Notes: a model not told the origin generated them from the sequence alone. 64,000 nt of DNA from DASPWV01 sp046726375 (GCA_046726375.1 JBKPAJ010000021.1:62001-126000); one strand, 5' to 3'. Shown: positions 11,295 through 20,883, numbered from the stretch's first letter. Numbers and translations: made by a program.

Positions 11295-12830
11295 ATGGCT
11301 GACCTCGTGCAAGAACTTGAAGAGCAAATCGCGGGAGCGAGAGCCGCAACCGCCAGGCAGAGTGTTGGCATGATCCGCGAGATCGGCGACGGGGTCGCCA
11401 GGATCGAAGGTCTCGACGATGTGATGTTGAACGAGATGCTCGACTTCGGCCAGGGCATCACCGGTTTGGCGCTCAACCTCGATGAGACCGAGGTTGCGGC
11501 CATCATTCTCGGCGACTACACCAAGCTGAGCGAGCGCGACGAGGTGCGTGCCACTGGTCGCCTGCTTCAGGTGCCGGTCGGCAGAGGCTTGCTCGGTCGT
11601 GTCGTGAGCACGCTCGGCGAACCGCTCGACGGCAAGGGGCCGATTCCGAGCGACGCGGCCTATCCGGTCGAAAAGCTCGCGCCAGGCATCATCAAGCGCC
11701 GTCCGATTGGCCAACCGGTCCAGACCGGGATCATGCCGATCGACGCGATGATTCCCATCGGCCGCGGGCAGCGCGAGCTGATCATCGGCGACCGCTCGAC
11801 GGGTAAGACGGCAATCTGCCTCGACACGATCATCAGCCAGGCGCGTCTCAACAAGGCGGCCGAAGGCGCGGGCGACAGCAGTTATCGGCCTCTCTACTGC
11901 ATCTACGTCGCGGTCGGCCAGAAGCAGTCGACGATCGCCCGGATCATCGCCACGCTCGAAGACGCCGGCGCCATGCCGTACAGCATCATCGTCGCGTCGC
12001 CAGCGTCGGATTCGGCCGCCAGTCAGTACCTCGCGCCTTTTGCCGGAGCCGCCATGGGTGAGTGGTTCATGGACCACGGCATGGACGCACTCATCGTCTA
12101 CGACGATCTATCCAAGCACGCTGTTGCCTATCGTCAGGTGTCGCTGGTGCTGAAGCGACCGTCCGGTCGCGAAGCCTACCCAGGTGACGTGTTCTATCTC
12201 CACAGCCGGCTGCTCGAACGCGCCGCTCGAGTGGGCGAACAATTCGGCAACGGTTCATTGACGGCGCTGCCGATCATCGAGACGCAGGCCGGCGACGTTT
12301 CGGCGTACATCCCGACCAACGTCATCTCGATCACCGACGGACAGATCTTCCTGGAAACCGATCTGTTCCATCAGGGCATCCGTCCGGCGATCTCGGTCGG
12401 CATCTCGGTGTCGCGCGTGGGCTCCGCGGCGCAGCTCAAGGCGATGAAACAGGTGGCCGGACAGCTCAAGGGCGACCTCGCCCAGTTCCGCGAACTGGCG
12501 GCCTTCGCGCAGTTCGGCTCCGAGCTCGATGCCGCGACACAAGCCAAGATCGATCGCGGCAAACGCATCGTGGAGCTGTTCAAGCAGCCGCAGTACAGGC
12601 CGATTCCCGTGGAGCATCAGGTGGCGGTGATCTGGGCCGTCCAGAACGGCTATGTGGACGATGTGCCGGTCGAGCGGATCAAGGAATTCCAGGCGGACTG
12701 GACGGACTTTCTGACCACGCGGCGGGACGCGGTGCTGCGCAAAATCACCACCGAAAAGGCGATTAGCCCCGAACTCGCCGCGGAGCTGAAGGCGGCGGCC
12801 GATCAGTTCAAGCAGACGTGGAGGAAATAG
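11295..12830 (+). CDS. atpA: ATP synthase F1 subunit alpha
   Basis: 511 residues, full length. The P-loop is GDRSTGKT (165-172), with Ser where most alpha subunits have Gln. The nucleotide-binding region continues with YCIYVAVGQKQSTIARI, and VGISVSRVGSAAQ carries the conserved catalytic-interface arginine. Non-catalytic nucleotide-binding subunit of the F1 head. Spaced 21 bases after atpH and 6 bases before atpG. Confidence 0.98.
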   Translation: MADLVQELEEQIAGARAATARQSVGMIREIGDGVARIEGLDDVMLNEMLDFGQGITGLALNLDETEVAAIILGDYTKLSERDEVRATGRLLQVPVGRGLLGRVVSTLGEPLDGKGPIPSDAAYPVEKLAPGIIKRRPIGQPVQTGIMPIDAMIPIGRGQRELIIGDRSTGKTAICLDTIISQARLNKAAEGAGDSSYRPLYCIYVAVGQKQSTIARIIATLEDAGAMPYSIIVASPASDSAASQYLAPFAGAAMGEWFMDHGMDALIVYDDLSKHAVAYRQVSLVLKRPSGREAYPGDVFYLHSRLLERAARVGEQFGNGSLTALPIIETQAGDVSAYIPTNVISITDGQIFLETDLFHQGIRPAISVGISVSRVGSAAQLKAMKQVAGQLKGDLAQFRELAAFAQFGSELDAATQAKIDRGKRIVELFKQPQYRPIPVEHQVAVIWAVQNGYVDDVPVERIKEFQADWTDFLTTRRDAVLRKITTEKAISPELAAELKAAADQFKQTWRK

Positions 12831-12836
12831 CCGGCC

Positions 12837-13703
12837 ATGAACAGCCCACGCGACCTCCGCCGCCGCATCAGGTCGATCAGCGGCACCGCGCAGATCACCA
12901 AGGCGATGCAAATGGTGGCGGCGTCGAAGATGCGCAAGGCGCAACAGTCGGCGCTCGACGCCGCCCCGTTCGCACGGCTGTTCTATCGCCTGCAGCGTCT
13001 CGCCACCACGCGGGTGCGGCAGTTCGAGCATCCGCTCCTCGAGGTGCGCGATGTCCGCCGCCGTGCAGTGATTCTGATCGCGGCCGACAAAGGGCTGTGC
13101 GGCGCACTCAACACCAACGTCTTCCGGGTCGCCAGCCAGTACGAGACCGCATCGACGACCTTCATCACCGCCGGGCGCAAGGCGGCGCAGTTCGTGGCCC
13201 GCACCGGGCGGCAGCTCGCCGCCGAATTCACGTACGGCGACTCGCCAACCTATCCCGAGGCCAGGGCGCTCGCCGCGTTTGCACGCGACCTCTTCCTGAA
13301 CGGCGAGGTCGACGAGGTGCTGATCGTGGCGACGCGTTTCGTCAACACGCTGACGCAGGTCCCGGTCGCGCTCGAGTATCTGCCCGTCGGGGAGATCCGC
13401 GGCGTGCAAGTTCCGGGCGCGGAATCGGAAGCGGCACTTGCAGCCGACACGGGCGATACCTCGTTCGAACCAAGCGCTGAGGAGGTGTTGAGCTATCTCC
13501 TCGGGCACTATCTCAACATCTATTTGTATTTCGTTCTGCTGAATGCCAAAGCGAGCGAGCAGAGCGCCCGCATGGTGTCGATGAAGAACGCCACTGACAG
13601 CGCGGAGGGTCTGATCAAAGACCTGACGCTCGAGTACAACAAGCTGCGGCAGGGAAACATCACGAAGGAACTATTGGAGATTGCGGGCGGCCAGGCAGAG
13701 TGA
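12837..13703 (+). CDS. atpG: ATP synthase F1 subunit gamma
   Basis: 288 residues. The N-terminal helix contains RIRSISGTAQITKAMQMVAASKM and the C-terminal helix SARMVSMKNATDSAEGLI, the two halves of the rotor coiled coil. The central Rossmann-like part has ADKGLCGALNTN. Rotary shaft linking the c ring to the catalytic head. Starts 6 bases after the atpA stop. Confidence 0.97.
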   Translation: MNSPRDLRRRIRSISGTAQITKAMQMVAASKMRKAQQSALDAAPFARLFYRLQRLATTRVRQFEHPLLEVRDVRRRAVILIAADKGLCGALNTNVFRVASQYETASTTFITAGRKAAQFVARTGRQLAAEFTYGDSPTYPEARALAAFARDLFLNGEVDEVLIVATRFVNTLTQVPVALEYLPVGEIRGVQVPGAESEAALAADTGDTSFEPSAEEVLSYLLGHYLNIYLYFVLLNAKASEQSARMVSMKNATDSAEGLIKDLTLEYNKLRQGNITKELLEIAGGQAE

Positions 13704-13736
13704 CCCGGCCATCGCTGATAGATACTAGGTGCTCTC

Positions 13737-15140
13737 ATGAACATCGGCAAAGTCGTGCAAGTGGCGGGCGCGGTGGTGGACGTCGAGTTTCCCGATGCGC
13801 TGCCACCCATCTACAACGCGCTGACGGTTGATTACAAGGTCGATTCGCAACCCGTGAAGTTGACGCTCGAAGTGCAGCAACACCTCGGCGACAAGTGGGT
13901 GCGAACGATCTCGATGGCCGGCACTGAGGGGATCAAGCGCGGCGCCAAGGTGACCGATAGCGGCGGCCCGATCGTGATGCCGGTCGGCGACGCTGTGATG
14001 GGTCGCGTCTTCGATGTCACAGGCAATCCGGTCGACGAGCGCGGTCCGGTCGCGGCGGAAAAGTACTATCCGATCCATCGGCCGGCGCCAGCGCTGGTGG
14101 ATCAGTCCACTTCGCCGCAGTTGCTCTCCACCGGTATCAAGGTGATCGATCTGATCTGCCCGTTCCTGAAAGGCGGGAAGGTTGGCGCCTTCGGCGGCGC
14201 TGGCGTCGGCAAGACGGTCGTCATCATGGAGTTGATCAACAACATCGCCAAGCTCCATGGCGGCGTGTCGGTGTTCGCCGGTGTTGGCGAACGTACCCGC
14301 GAAGGCAATGATCTCTATCACGAGATGTCGCAGGCCGGCGTGATTGTCCAGAAGGACCTGAGTGCATCGAAGATCGCGCTGGTCTACGGACAGATGAACG
14401 AACCGCCGGGCGCACGCCTGCGCGTCGCCCTCAGCGGCCTCGCCATCACCGAGTATTTCCGCGACGAGCGCAACCAGGACGTGCTGCTCTTCATCGACAA
14501 CATCTTCCGCTTCTCACAAGCAGGTTCCGAAGTGTCGGCGCTGCTCGGACGCACCGCGAGCGCGGTCGGCTATCAGCCGACGCTGGCGGCGGAGATGGGC
14601 GTGTTGCAGGAGCGCATCACCTCCACCAAGAAAGGCTCGATCACATCCTTCCAGGCCGTGTACGTCCCGGCCGACGACCTCACCGACCCGGCGCCGGCCA
14701 CGACGTTCGCGCACCTGGATGCGACGATCGTGCTCGAACGATCGATCGCCGAGCTGGGCATCTATCCCGCCGTCGATCCGCTGGCCTCGACCTCCCGCGC
14801 GCTGGCGCCTGAGATCGTGGGTGAGGAGCATTACGACGTCGCGCGGCGCGTGCAGAAGGTGCTGCAGCGCTTCAAGGACTTGCAGGACATCATCGCCATT
14901 CTCGGCATGGACGAATTGTCGCCCGAGGACAAGGTGACGGTCTTCCGCGCGCGCAAGATTCAGCGCTTCCTCAGTCAGCCGTTCAGCTCGGCGCAGGTGT
15001 TCACCGGGCGCGAAGGCCGTCAGGTCTCGGTGGCGGACACCGTGCGCGGGTTCAAGGAGATCCTCGAGGGCAAACACGACAACGTCCCGGAGGGGAACTT
15101 CTACATGAAGGGCGGCATCGAGGAAATCCAGCAGGCCTGA
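13737..15140 (+). CDS. atpD: ATP synthase F1 subunit beta (catalytic)
   Basis: 467 residues. The catalytic P-loop is GGAGVGKT (153-160), followed by GVGERTREGNDLYHEM with the catalytic glutamate, the ALLGRTASAVGYQPTLA segment, and DELSPEDK, equivalent to the DELSEED lever. All catalytic landmarks are present, so the enzyme should be functional. Starts 33 bases after atpG. Confidence 0.98.
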   Translation: MNIGKVVQVAGAVVDVEFPDALPPIYNALTVDYKVDSQPVKLTLEVQQHLGDKWVRTISMAGTEGIKRGAKVTDSGGPIVMPVGDAVMGRVFDVTGNPVDERGPVAAEKYYPIHRPAPALVDQSTSPQLLSTGIKVIDLICPFLKGGKVGAFGGAGVGKTVVIMELINNIAKLHGGVSVFAGVGERTREGNDLYHEMSQAGVIVQKDLSASKIALVYGQMNEPPGARLRVALSGLAITEYFRDERNQDVLLFIDNIFRFSQAGSEVSALLGRTASAVGYQPTLAAEMGVLQERITSTKKGSITSFQAVYVPADDLTDPAPATTFAHLDATIVLERSIAELGIYPAVDPLASTSRALAPEIVGEEHYDVARRVQKVLQRFKDLQDIIAILGMDELSPEDKVTVFRARKIQRFLSQPFSSAQVFTGREGRQVSVADTVRGFKEILEGKHDNVPEGNFYMKGGIEEIQQA

Positions 15141-15166
15141 CGCCGCAAGGAACGGGTGCCACGCAA

Positions 15167-15577
15167 ATGGCCGAGACGCTCAGACTACAAATTGTCACGC
15201 CGCAGGCGACGGTCTTCTCCGAGGACGTGCACATGGTCACGCTGCCGGTCGCGGAAGGACAGATCGGCGTCTACCCGCAGCACCTGCGCGTGATTACGCA
15301 GGTCGTGCCCGGCGAGATCATCGTCAACCAGAACGGGACCGATCGCTTTCTCGCCGTGGGCGAAGGCGTGGTGGAAATCGATGCCGACCACGTCGTCGTC
15401 GCGACCGACATGGCGATACCGGCCGAAAACATCGACGAGGCCAGGGTCGAAGAGGCCCGCGCGCGCGCCGCCGCGCGGCTGCGCGAAAAGATCTCCGACG
15501 AAGAGGTCGCGTCAGTCAACGCGTCGCTGGCGCGATCGTTGGCGCAACTGCAGGTGCGGAGGCGTCGCCGAATGTGA
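15167..15577 (+). CDS. atpC: ATP synthase F1 subunit epsilon
   Basis: 136 residues. The N-terminal beta sandwich (LRLQIVTPQATVFSEDVHMV, then GQIGVYPQHLRVITQV) and a C-terminal two-helix arm are both present, so the regulatory arm is retained. The stop codon overlaps the GTG start of the MscS gene (GTGA), indicating translational coupling beyond the atp genes. Confidence 0.96.
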   Translation: MAETLRLQIVTPQATVFSEDVHMVTLPVAEGQIGVYPQHLRVITQVVPGEIIVNQNGTDRFLAVGEGVVEIDADHVVVATDMAIPAENIDEARVEEARARAAARLREKISDEEVASVNASLARSLAQLQVRRRRRM

Positions 15578-17286
15578 CGATTCCAGCCACACGTACTCGC
15601 CATGCTGCGGCCGCGGCGCTGCTTTGCGCGTTCTGCCTGACAGCGCCCGCGATCCTCTTCGCGCAGCCGAACCCCGCCGCGCCGGCCGCGGCACAGCCGT
15701 CGGCTGACGTTCAGGATCCCGAAGCGGAAGGCGATCGCGGTGCGCCGGTGCTGGTGGGCGGCGAGCCGGTGATCTGGATCGCGGCCGGCGCCGGACCGTA
15801 TTCGCCGCAGTTCCGCGCCGAGCGCATCGCGCAGCGGCTGCGCGATATCGTGCATGACCGCGGCATCATCGATCCCAGTGTCACGATTGCAGAAGTCGAG
15901 GGCTCCTCGGAGCTCCGGGTCGGGCCGCGGCTGCTGATGGTGGTCACGCAGCAGGACGCCAGGAGCGTGGGCGTGCCGCGCGTCGGGCTGGCGGCGGAAT
16001 ACGCCCGCGGACTCGAGGCGGCGATCCGGGCGGAACGGCTGCGCTATGCCCCGGCGACGTTGATTCGGTCGGGCATCTCCGGTGTCGCGGCCACGCTGCT
16101 GCTGTTGGTTCTTCTCGTGGTGATACGCCGAGTCACGCGATGGACTCGCGCTGCGCTCGCGCGCTCGCGCGCGCGCCGCATGTCGCTGCGTGTGCAACAG
16201 GCTGAAATCGTTCCGGCGGAGCGAATCGGCCGGGTGCTCGATCGCACCATCGTAGCGATCCGGTTCGTGGTCGTGTTCCTCCTGATCGACCTATATTTGA
16301 CCTTCGTCCTCGGTCTGTTCCCATGGACGCGTGCCGTGTCGGCCAAGCTTCTGAGCTATCTGATCACGCCTCTGCAAACCGCCGGCTCGGCGTTTGTCGG
16401 CTATCTCCCAAACCTTCTGTTCCTCATCGTTATCGCCGCGATCGTCAACGTGGCGATTCGGCTGGTGGGGCTGTTCTTTCGGCAGGTTGCGCAAGGCCGC
16501 ATCGTGTTCGCGAACTTCCCCGCTGAGTGGGCCGATCCGACCTACAAAATCGTCAAGGTGATGCTCATCGCCTTTGGTGTGGTGGTGGCGTTCCCGTATC
16601 TTCCGGCGTCCAACTCCGCGGCGTTTGCGGGCGTCTCGGTCTTCATCGGCGTCCTGGTGTCGCTGTCGTCGAGCTCGGCGATTTCGAACATCATTGCCGG
16701 CATCGTCCTCACCTATACCAACGCGTTTCGCGTGGGCGATCGAGTAAAAGTCGGCGAGTCGTTCGGCGACATCATCGATACCTCGCTGCTCGCGACGCAC
16801 ATACGGACAATCAAGAACGAGCACATCACCATCCCGAACAGCATCGTGCTGGGCAACTCGATGACGAACTTCTCGCGCACGCCGAACACCGCCGGCCTGA
16901 TTCTTCATACCAGCGTCACGATCGGCTACGACGCGCCGTGGCGTCAGGTACACGAGCTGCTCATCGGCGCGGCGCTCGCGACACCCGGCCTGCTCCACGA
17001 GCCTCGTCCGTTCGTCTGGCAGACGGCGTTGAACGATTTCTACGTCACCTACGAGATCAACGCATACACCGACAGGCCGCACGCCATGCTCGAGATCTAC
17101 GCAGATCTGCACGCCAGGATCCAGGATGCGTTTTATACGGCTGGCGTCGAGATCATGTCGCCGCATTACACTTCGGTACGCGACGGCAATACGGTGGCGA
17201 TCCCCGAGGCCTTTCGGGCACCGGCTTATCGCGCGCCTGCATTTCGCGTTGAAAGCGTCGGCGACGTCGTCGCACGCCGGCCATGA
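15574..17286 (+). CDS. MscS-family mechanosensitive channel
   Basis: 570 residues from GTG 15574. Signal peptide about 1-28 (ending ILFAQ), then a periplasmic region of about 120 residues. Several membrane helices follow, and the MscS core begins around FIGVLVSLSSSSAISNIIAG. After it come the beta domain with FRVGDRVKVGESFGDII and the C-terminal alpha/beta domain with SVTIGYDAPWRQVHELL. Inner-membrane channel for small solutes, active in osmotic or pH stress. Coupled by 4-base overlaps to atpC before and to the SulP gene after. Confidence 0.92.
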   Translation: MTIPATRTRHAAAAALLCAFCLTAPAILFAQPNPAAPAAAQPSADVQDPEAEGDRGAPVLVGGEPVIWIAAGAGPYSPQFRAERIAQRLRDIVHDRGIIDPSVTIAEVEGSSELRVGPRLLMVVTQQDARSVGVPRVGLAAEYARGLEAAIRAERLRYAPATLIRSGISGVAATLLLLVLLVVIRRVTRWTRAALARSRARRMSLRVQQAEIVPAERIGRVLDRTIVAIRFVVVFLLIDLYLTFVLGLFPWTRAVSAKLLSYLITPLQTAGSAFVGYLPNLLFLIVIAAIVNVAIRLVGLFFRQVAQGRIVFANFPAEWADPTYKIVKVMLIAFGVVVAFPYLPASNSAAFAGVSVFIGVLVSLSSSSAISNIIAGIVLTYTNAFRVGDRVKVGESFGDIIDTSLLATHIRTIKNEHITIPNSIVLGNSMTNFSRTPNTAGLILHTSVTIGYDAPWRQVHELLIGAALATPGLLHEPRPFVWQTALNDFYVTYEINAYTDRPHAMLEIYADLHARIQDAFYTAGVEIMSPHYTSVRDGNTVAIPEAFRAPAYRAPAFRVESVGDVVARRP

Positions 17287-18998
17287 CGAACGATCGCTCG
17301 CGCAGGTCACCGGCGGTGGCGGCATCCGCGTGGCTGCCTGTCTACACCCGCGAGCAGGTGCGGCCAGATCTCGTCGCCGGCCTGACACTCGCGGCGTATC
17401 TGTTGCCCGCTGGCATCGGCGATGCTTCGCTGGCGGGACTTGCGCCTGAGGCGGGTCTCTACGCTTGTCTGTTCGCAGGACTCGTCTTCTGGATCTTCTG
17501 CAGCTCGAAGCAGACCGTCATCACGGTGACGTCGGCGCTGTCGCTGCTGATCGGCGCGTCGGTCGGGAATATGAGCGCCGGCGATCCCGTGCGACATGCC
17601 GCGCTGGCGGCCTGTGCCGCGCTCATGGTCGCCGCGATTGCGTTCGCCGCGTGGCTCGTTCGTGCGGGCAACGTGGTCGGCTTCTTCTCCGAGACAGTGC
17701 TCGTGGGGTTCAAGGCCGGTCTCGCGCTGTACCTCTCGACGACGCAGCTTCCCAAGTTATTCGGCTTCAAAGCTGCGCACGGAGACTTCTGGGAAGGTGC
17801 GGCGCATTTCATCAGGCATCTCCCTGAGACGAACGAGGTGGCGCTCCTCGTGGGCGCGGCGGCGTTGGCCTGTCTGGTCGCGGGCAAGCTCTGGCTGAAG
17901 CACCGCCCGGTGGCGTTCCTGGTCGTGATTGCCGGAATCGTTGCGGCGGGCGTCCTCAATCTGCAAGACCGCGGCGTCGCATTGCTCGGCGACGTCCCGC
18001 AAGGGCTGCCCTCCCTGGGACTGCCGAACGTCAGCCGACTCGATTTGAACACGCTGCTGCCGCTGGCGCTCGCGTGCTTCGTGCTGGCGGCGGTCGAGAC
18101 GTCGGCCATCGGCCGGATGTTTGCGCAGAAGCATGGTTATCGCTTCGATGCCAACCAGGAATTCCTGGCGCTTGGCGCCGGGAATCTGCTCGCGGGTCTT
18201 GGCCGCGGACTGCCCGTGAGCGGCGGCATGTCGCAGTCTCTTGTCAACGAAAGCGCGCGGGCGCAAACGCCGCTGTCCGGTCTGATCGCGGCGGTCTTCA
18301 CGTTGATCGTCGTGCTGTTCGCGTCAGGACTGCTGCGCAATCTCCCGCAGCCCGTGCTCGCGGCGATCGTGCTCGCCGCGGTCATGAGTCTCGTCGACAT
18401 CCACGCGTTAAGGCATATCTGGCACTTCAGCCGCGCGGAGTTCGCGGTCGCGATCGTGGCCCTTCTTGGCGTGCTCGGCTCGGGACCAGTTAACGGCGTG
18501 TTGCTCGGCGCTGCGATCTCGATCGTGATGGTGCTTCGACAAGGCGCGCGTCCGCGCGTGATCGAGCTCGGGCGCATCGCCGGCACCACCCATTTCGCGG
18601 ATCGTGCGCGCCACGCAGAGACGCAGGCGATCCCCGGCGTGCTCGTGGTCCGGTGCGAAGCGGCCCTCCTCTATTTCAATGTGGAGTACGTTCGTGAACG
18701 GCTGTTCGAGCTGATGCGGGCGCGCGCGGATGCCCCGCGTCTCGTGGTGTTCTTCCTTGGTTCGGTTCCGCGCGTCGACCTGGCAGGCGCCGAACTCGTG
18801 GCCGATCTGTACACAACGCTGCGCGCTCGCGGAATCGAGTTGCGGTTGGCCGATCCGAACGGTGAGGTGCGTGCTGCGCTCGCGCGCGTCGGCTTCGAGC
18901 AAACATGCGGGCCCCTGGACACCGGCCAGGCCATCGATGTGGTCGTGTCGCAGTGGCAAGCGGAGATCACTGCACGAAGCGAGCTCGCCCCGTCTTGA
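17283..18998 (+). CDS. SulP-family anion transporter with STAS domain
   Basis: 571 residues. The N terminus has RPDLVAGLTLAAYLLPAGIG, the SulP family entry motif, followed by about 10-12 membrane helices with GLPVSGGMSQSLVNESARA. A C-terminal STAS domain (about 440-555) contains VVFFLGSVPRVDLAGAELV. SulP proteins move sulfate, bicarbonate or other anions, often with H+ or Na+. The substrate is not visible, but linkage to the ATP synthase and MscS makes bicarbonate or anion homeostasis plausible. Start overlaps the MscS stop (ATGA). Confidence 0.93.
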   Translation: MTNDRSRRSPAVAASAWLPVYTREQVRPDLVAGLTLAAYLLPAGIGDASLAGLAPEAGLYACLFAGLVFWIFCSSKQTVITVTSALSLLIGASVGNMSAGDPVRHAALAACAALMVAAIAFAAWLVRAGNVVGFFSETVLVGFKAGLALYLSTTQLPKLFGFKAAHGDFWEGAAHFIRHLPETNEVALLVGAAALACLVAGKLWLKHRPVAFLVVIAGIVAAGVLNLQDRGVALLGDVPQGLPSLGLPNVSRLDLNTLLPLALACFVLAAVETSAIGRMFAQKHGYRFDANQEFLALGAGNLLAGLGRGLPVSGGMSQSLVNESARAQTPLSGLIAAVFTLIVVLFASGLLRNLPQPVLAAIVLAAVMSLVDIHALRHIWHFSRAEFAVAIVALLGVLGSGPVNGVLLGAAISIVMVLRQGARPRVIELGRIAGTTHFADRARHAETQAIPGVLVVRCEAALLYFNVEYVRERLFELMRARADAPRLVVFFLGSVPRVDLAGAELVADLYTTLRARGIELRLADPNGEVRAALARVGFEQTCGPLDTGQAIDVVVSQWQAEITARSELAPS

Positions 18999-19111
18999 GC
19001 TCGTAGACCGCTCCCACTGAGTTTGATCACGCCTTCACACGTCCGTGCGTGGCCTTCTGGCCGTGCGGCGCAATTGCTGCATCGACCAGGAGAGATGGCA
19101 ACGGCACCGTG

Positions 19112-19151
19112 AAAGCCGCAGGGACGAAGCGCACGGTAGTGGCGGCTTTTT
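19112..19151 (+). terminator. Terminator-like hairpin after the atp-MscS-SulP operon
   Basis: AAAGCCGC (19112-19119) pairs with GCGGCTTT (19142-19149), and the run of T continues to 19151. The loop is 22 bases. It lies 114 bases after the SulP stop and before the next operon's promoter, which fits an intrinsic terminator. Confidence 0.5.
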
Positions 19152-19152
19152 A

Positions 19153-19178
19153 TCGGAGATCCTCCGAAATAACGGAGG
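19153..19178. repeat. Two mutually exclusive small hairpins
   Basis: TCGGAG-ATC-CTCCGA (19153-19167) and CCTCCG-AAATAA-CGGAGG (19161-19178) share the middle arm and cannot form together. They sit immediately after the T-run of the preceding terminator-like hairpin. Similar CTCCG/CGGAG hairpins occur in other intergenic spaces of the window. Confidence 0.4.
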
Positions 19179-19262
19179 CCGGACGCCCCACCCATCGCCC
19201 GCGCCGGCGGAACGACGTGAGTCTTCAACAACTTGCGCAGACCGTTGCCGTGCGGTTGCAGT

Positions 19263-19278
19263 TGGCACTAGGCGTGCT
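19263..19278 (+). promoter_or_regulatory. Sigma-54-like promoter for the 19291-25493 operon
   Basis: TGGCAC-T-AGGC-GTGC-T has GG at 19264-19265 and GC at 19276-19277, exactly 10 bases apart as in sigma-54 promoters. The expected transcript start is about 19289, two bases before ATG 19291. The message would be almost leaderless unless translation begins at ATG 19351. This operon follows a terminator-like hairpin, so it needs its own promoter. Confidence 0.4.
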
Positions 19279-19290
19279 GCCCACAAGGCG

Positions 19291-20883
19291 ATGATCTCGC
19301 GGACGTCGCGGCGAGCCGATGGCGGCGGGCTCGCCTTACGGCGTCTGGTGATGGCGTTGTTTGTGGTGCTCGCACCAGACGTTTCGAGTCATGCCCAGGC
19401 CCGCGCCGCAACACCAGACATGCCCGGTTCTGCTGTGCAGCCTTCGCCACCCGTCGTGTCGTGCGCATCGAAGCCGGGCGAGCGCATTCAGTGCCCGGCG
19501 GACACGTCTGCGGGCGTCGCGCTCGTGCGGTCGAGCGGAGTGGGTACGTGCCTGCTCGGAAAAACGTGGGGGTACGATCAGAGCAGCGTCTGGGTCGCTG
19601 ACGGGTGCGGCGGCGAGTTCGTCGTCGGCCAAACCACGCCTGCGACGACGGCACCCGTACCGGAGCCCAGAAAACCGACCGAACGCATCGAGACGTGGGG
19701 CGAATTCGACCCGGGTGAGGGCTTTCTGATCGGCAGAAGCAGCGTCGGAGAGCTCTCGATCAGCGGATATGCGCTGCTGCGCTACCTTAACCAGCTTCCC
19801 GCGGAACAGACCTTCACCGACCATCTCGGGAACACCCAGACGATCGATCCGCGCAACGACATCTTTCCCCACCGCATCATCGTGTACCTGAAAGGGTGGG
19901 TCGGCGTCCCAAAGCTTGTTTACACCGTGGTTTTATGGACGGTGAATACGACGGACCAGGACGCCCTCTTCGCCGTCATGGGTTATCAATTCGCCCGCAA
20001 GTTCAGTTGGTACGGCGGCATCAACGGAAGTCCGGGAACACGATCGTTGCAGGGATCGCATCCATTCTGGCTCGGTCACGACCGCGTGATGGCGGACGAG
20101 TTCTTCCGTCCGTATTTCGCGTTCGGCACATGGGCACAAGGCGAAATCACGCCCGGCCTCTGGTACAACGTCTTCCTCGGCAACAACTCCAGTTCGCTCG
20201 GGATCAAAGCCACGCAACTGGATCGCCACTTATCCACTGGCGCGTCCACCTGGTGGATGCCCACCACGAAGGAGTTTGGTCCCAGGGGCGCGTACGGCGA
20301 CTGGGAAATGCACGACAAGGTCGCGACGCGCTTCGGCTTCTCGACCACCGAGAGTCGTGAGGAACGCTTCACTGACGCCACGACCGGCGCGACCGGCAAC
20401 ACCACGATCAAATTGGCCGACAGCCTCAACGCATTCGACACCGGCGCGCTGGCCCCGGGCGTGACGGTGCAACAGCTCGACTATCGAATCATCGCCTTCG
20501 ATGCCGGCGTGAAATACCGAGGCATGTTCTTGCAGACCGAGATCTACACCCGCTGGCTCGATGAATTCATCGCCGACGGTCCGCTCCCGGTCACATCGAT
20601 CGTGGACAAGGGGTTCTACGTTCAAGGTGCGTTCTTTCCGGTGCCGAAAAGGCTCGAGCTCTACGGCGCGACATCGCAGATTTACGGCGACAAGGACGCC
20701 GGCTTCGACAACAGCTCCGAGTACCTGGTCGGAATGAATTTCTATCCGGCGAACACGCGCAATCACCGCTTCAACGTGCAGGTCATCGACGTGAATCGCT
20801 CGCCGGTCGGCAGCACGTTCGGTTATTACGTCGGCGGTCAGAAGGGAACGACCGTCTCGACAGCGTTCTCGGTCTTCTTCTGA
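19291..20883 (+). CDS. DUF3011-porin fusion, outer-membrane protein
   Basis: 530 residues from ATG 19291; a start at 19351 (MALFVVLAPD) is possible. A signal peptide (ending SSHAQ) is followed by a DUF3011 domain with its cysteine pattern: SCASKPGERIQCP, then GTCLLGKTWGYDQ and a WVADGCGGEFV ending. After a Thr/Pro linker, about 380 residues form a beta-barrel resembling phosphate-selective or DcaP-like porins, ending in Phe (FSVFF) as outer-membrane barrels do. First gene of a five-gene operon. The fusion of DUF3011 to a barrel is unusual; DUF3011 may be a periplasmic or cell-wall binding module. Confidence 0.75.
   Translation: MISRTSRRADGGGLALRRLVMALFVVLAPDVSSHAQARAATPDMPGSAVQPSPPVVSCASKPGERIQCPADTSAGVALVRSSGVGTCLLGKTWGYDQSSVWVADGCGGEFVVGQTTPATTAPVPEPRKPTERIETWGEFDPGEGFLIGRSSVGELSISGYALLRYLNQLPAEQTFTDHLGNTQTIDPRNDIFPHRIIVYLKGWVGVPKLVYTVVLWTVNTTDQDALFAVMGYQFARKFSWYGGINGSPGTRSLQGSHPFWLGHDRVMADEFFRPYFAFGTWAQGEITPGLWYNVFLGNNSSSLGIKATQLDRHLSTGASTWWMPTTKEFGPRGAYGDWEMHDKVATRFGFSTTESREERFTDATTGATGNTTIKLADSLNAFDTGALAPGVTVQQLDYRIIAFDAGVKYRGMFLQTEIYTRWLDEFIADGPLPVTSIVDKGFYVQGAFFPVPKRLELYGATSQIYGDKDAGFDNSSEYLVGMNFYPANTRNHRFNVQVIDVNRSPVGSTFGYYVGGQKGTTVSTAFSVFF

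Noticed and set aside
10908..12077. Long minus-strand frame of 389 codons opposite atpH/atpA
   Set aside because: Antisense shadow of well-conserved ATP synthase genes.
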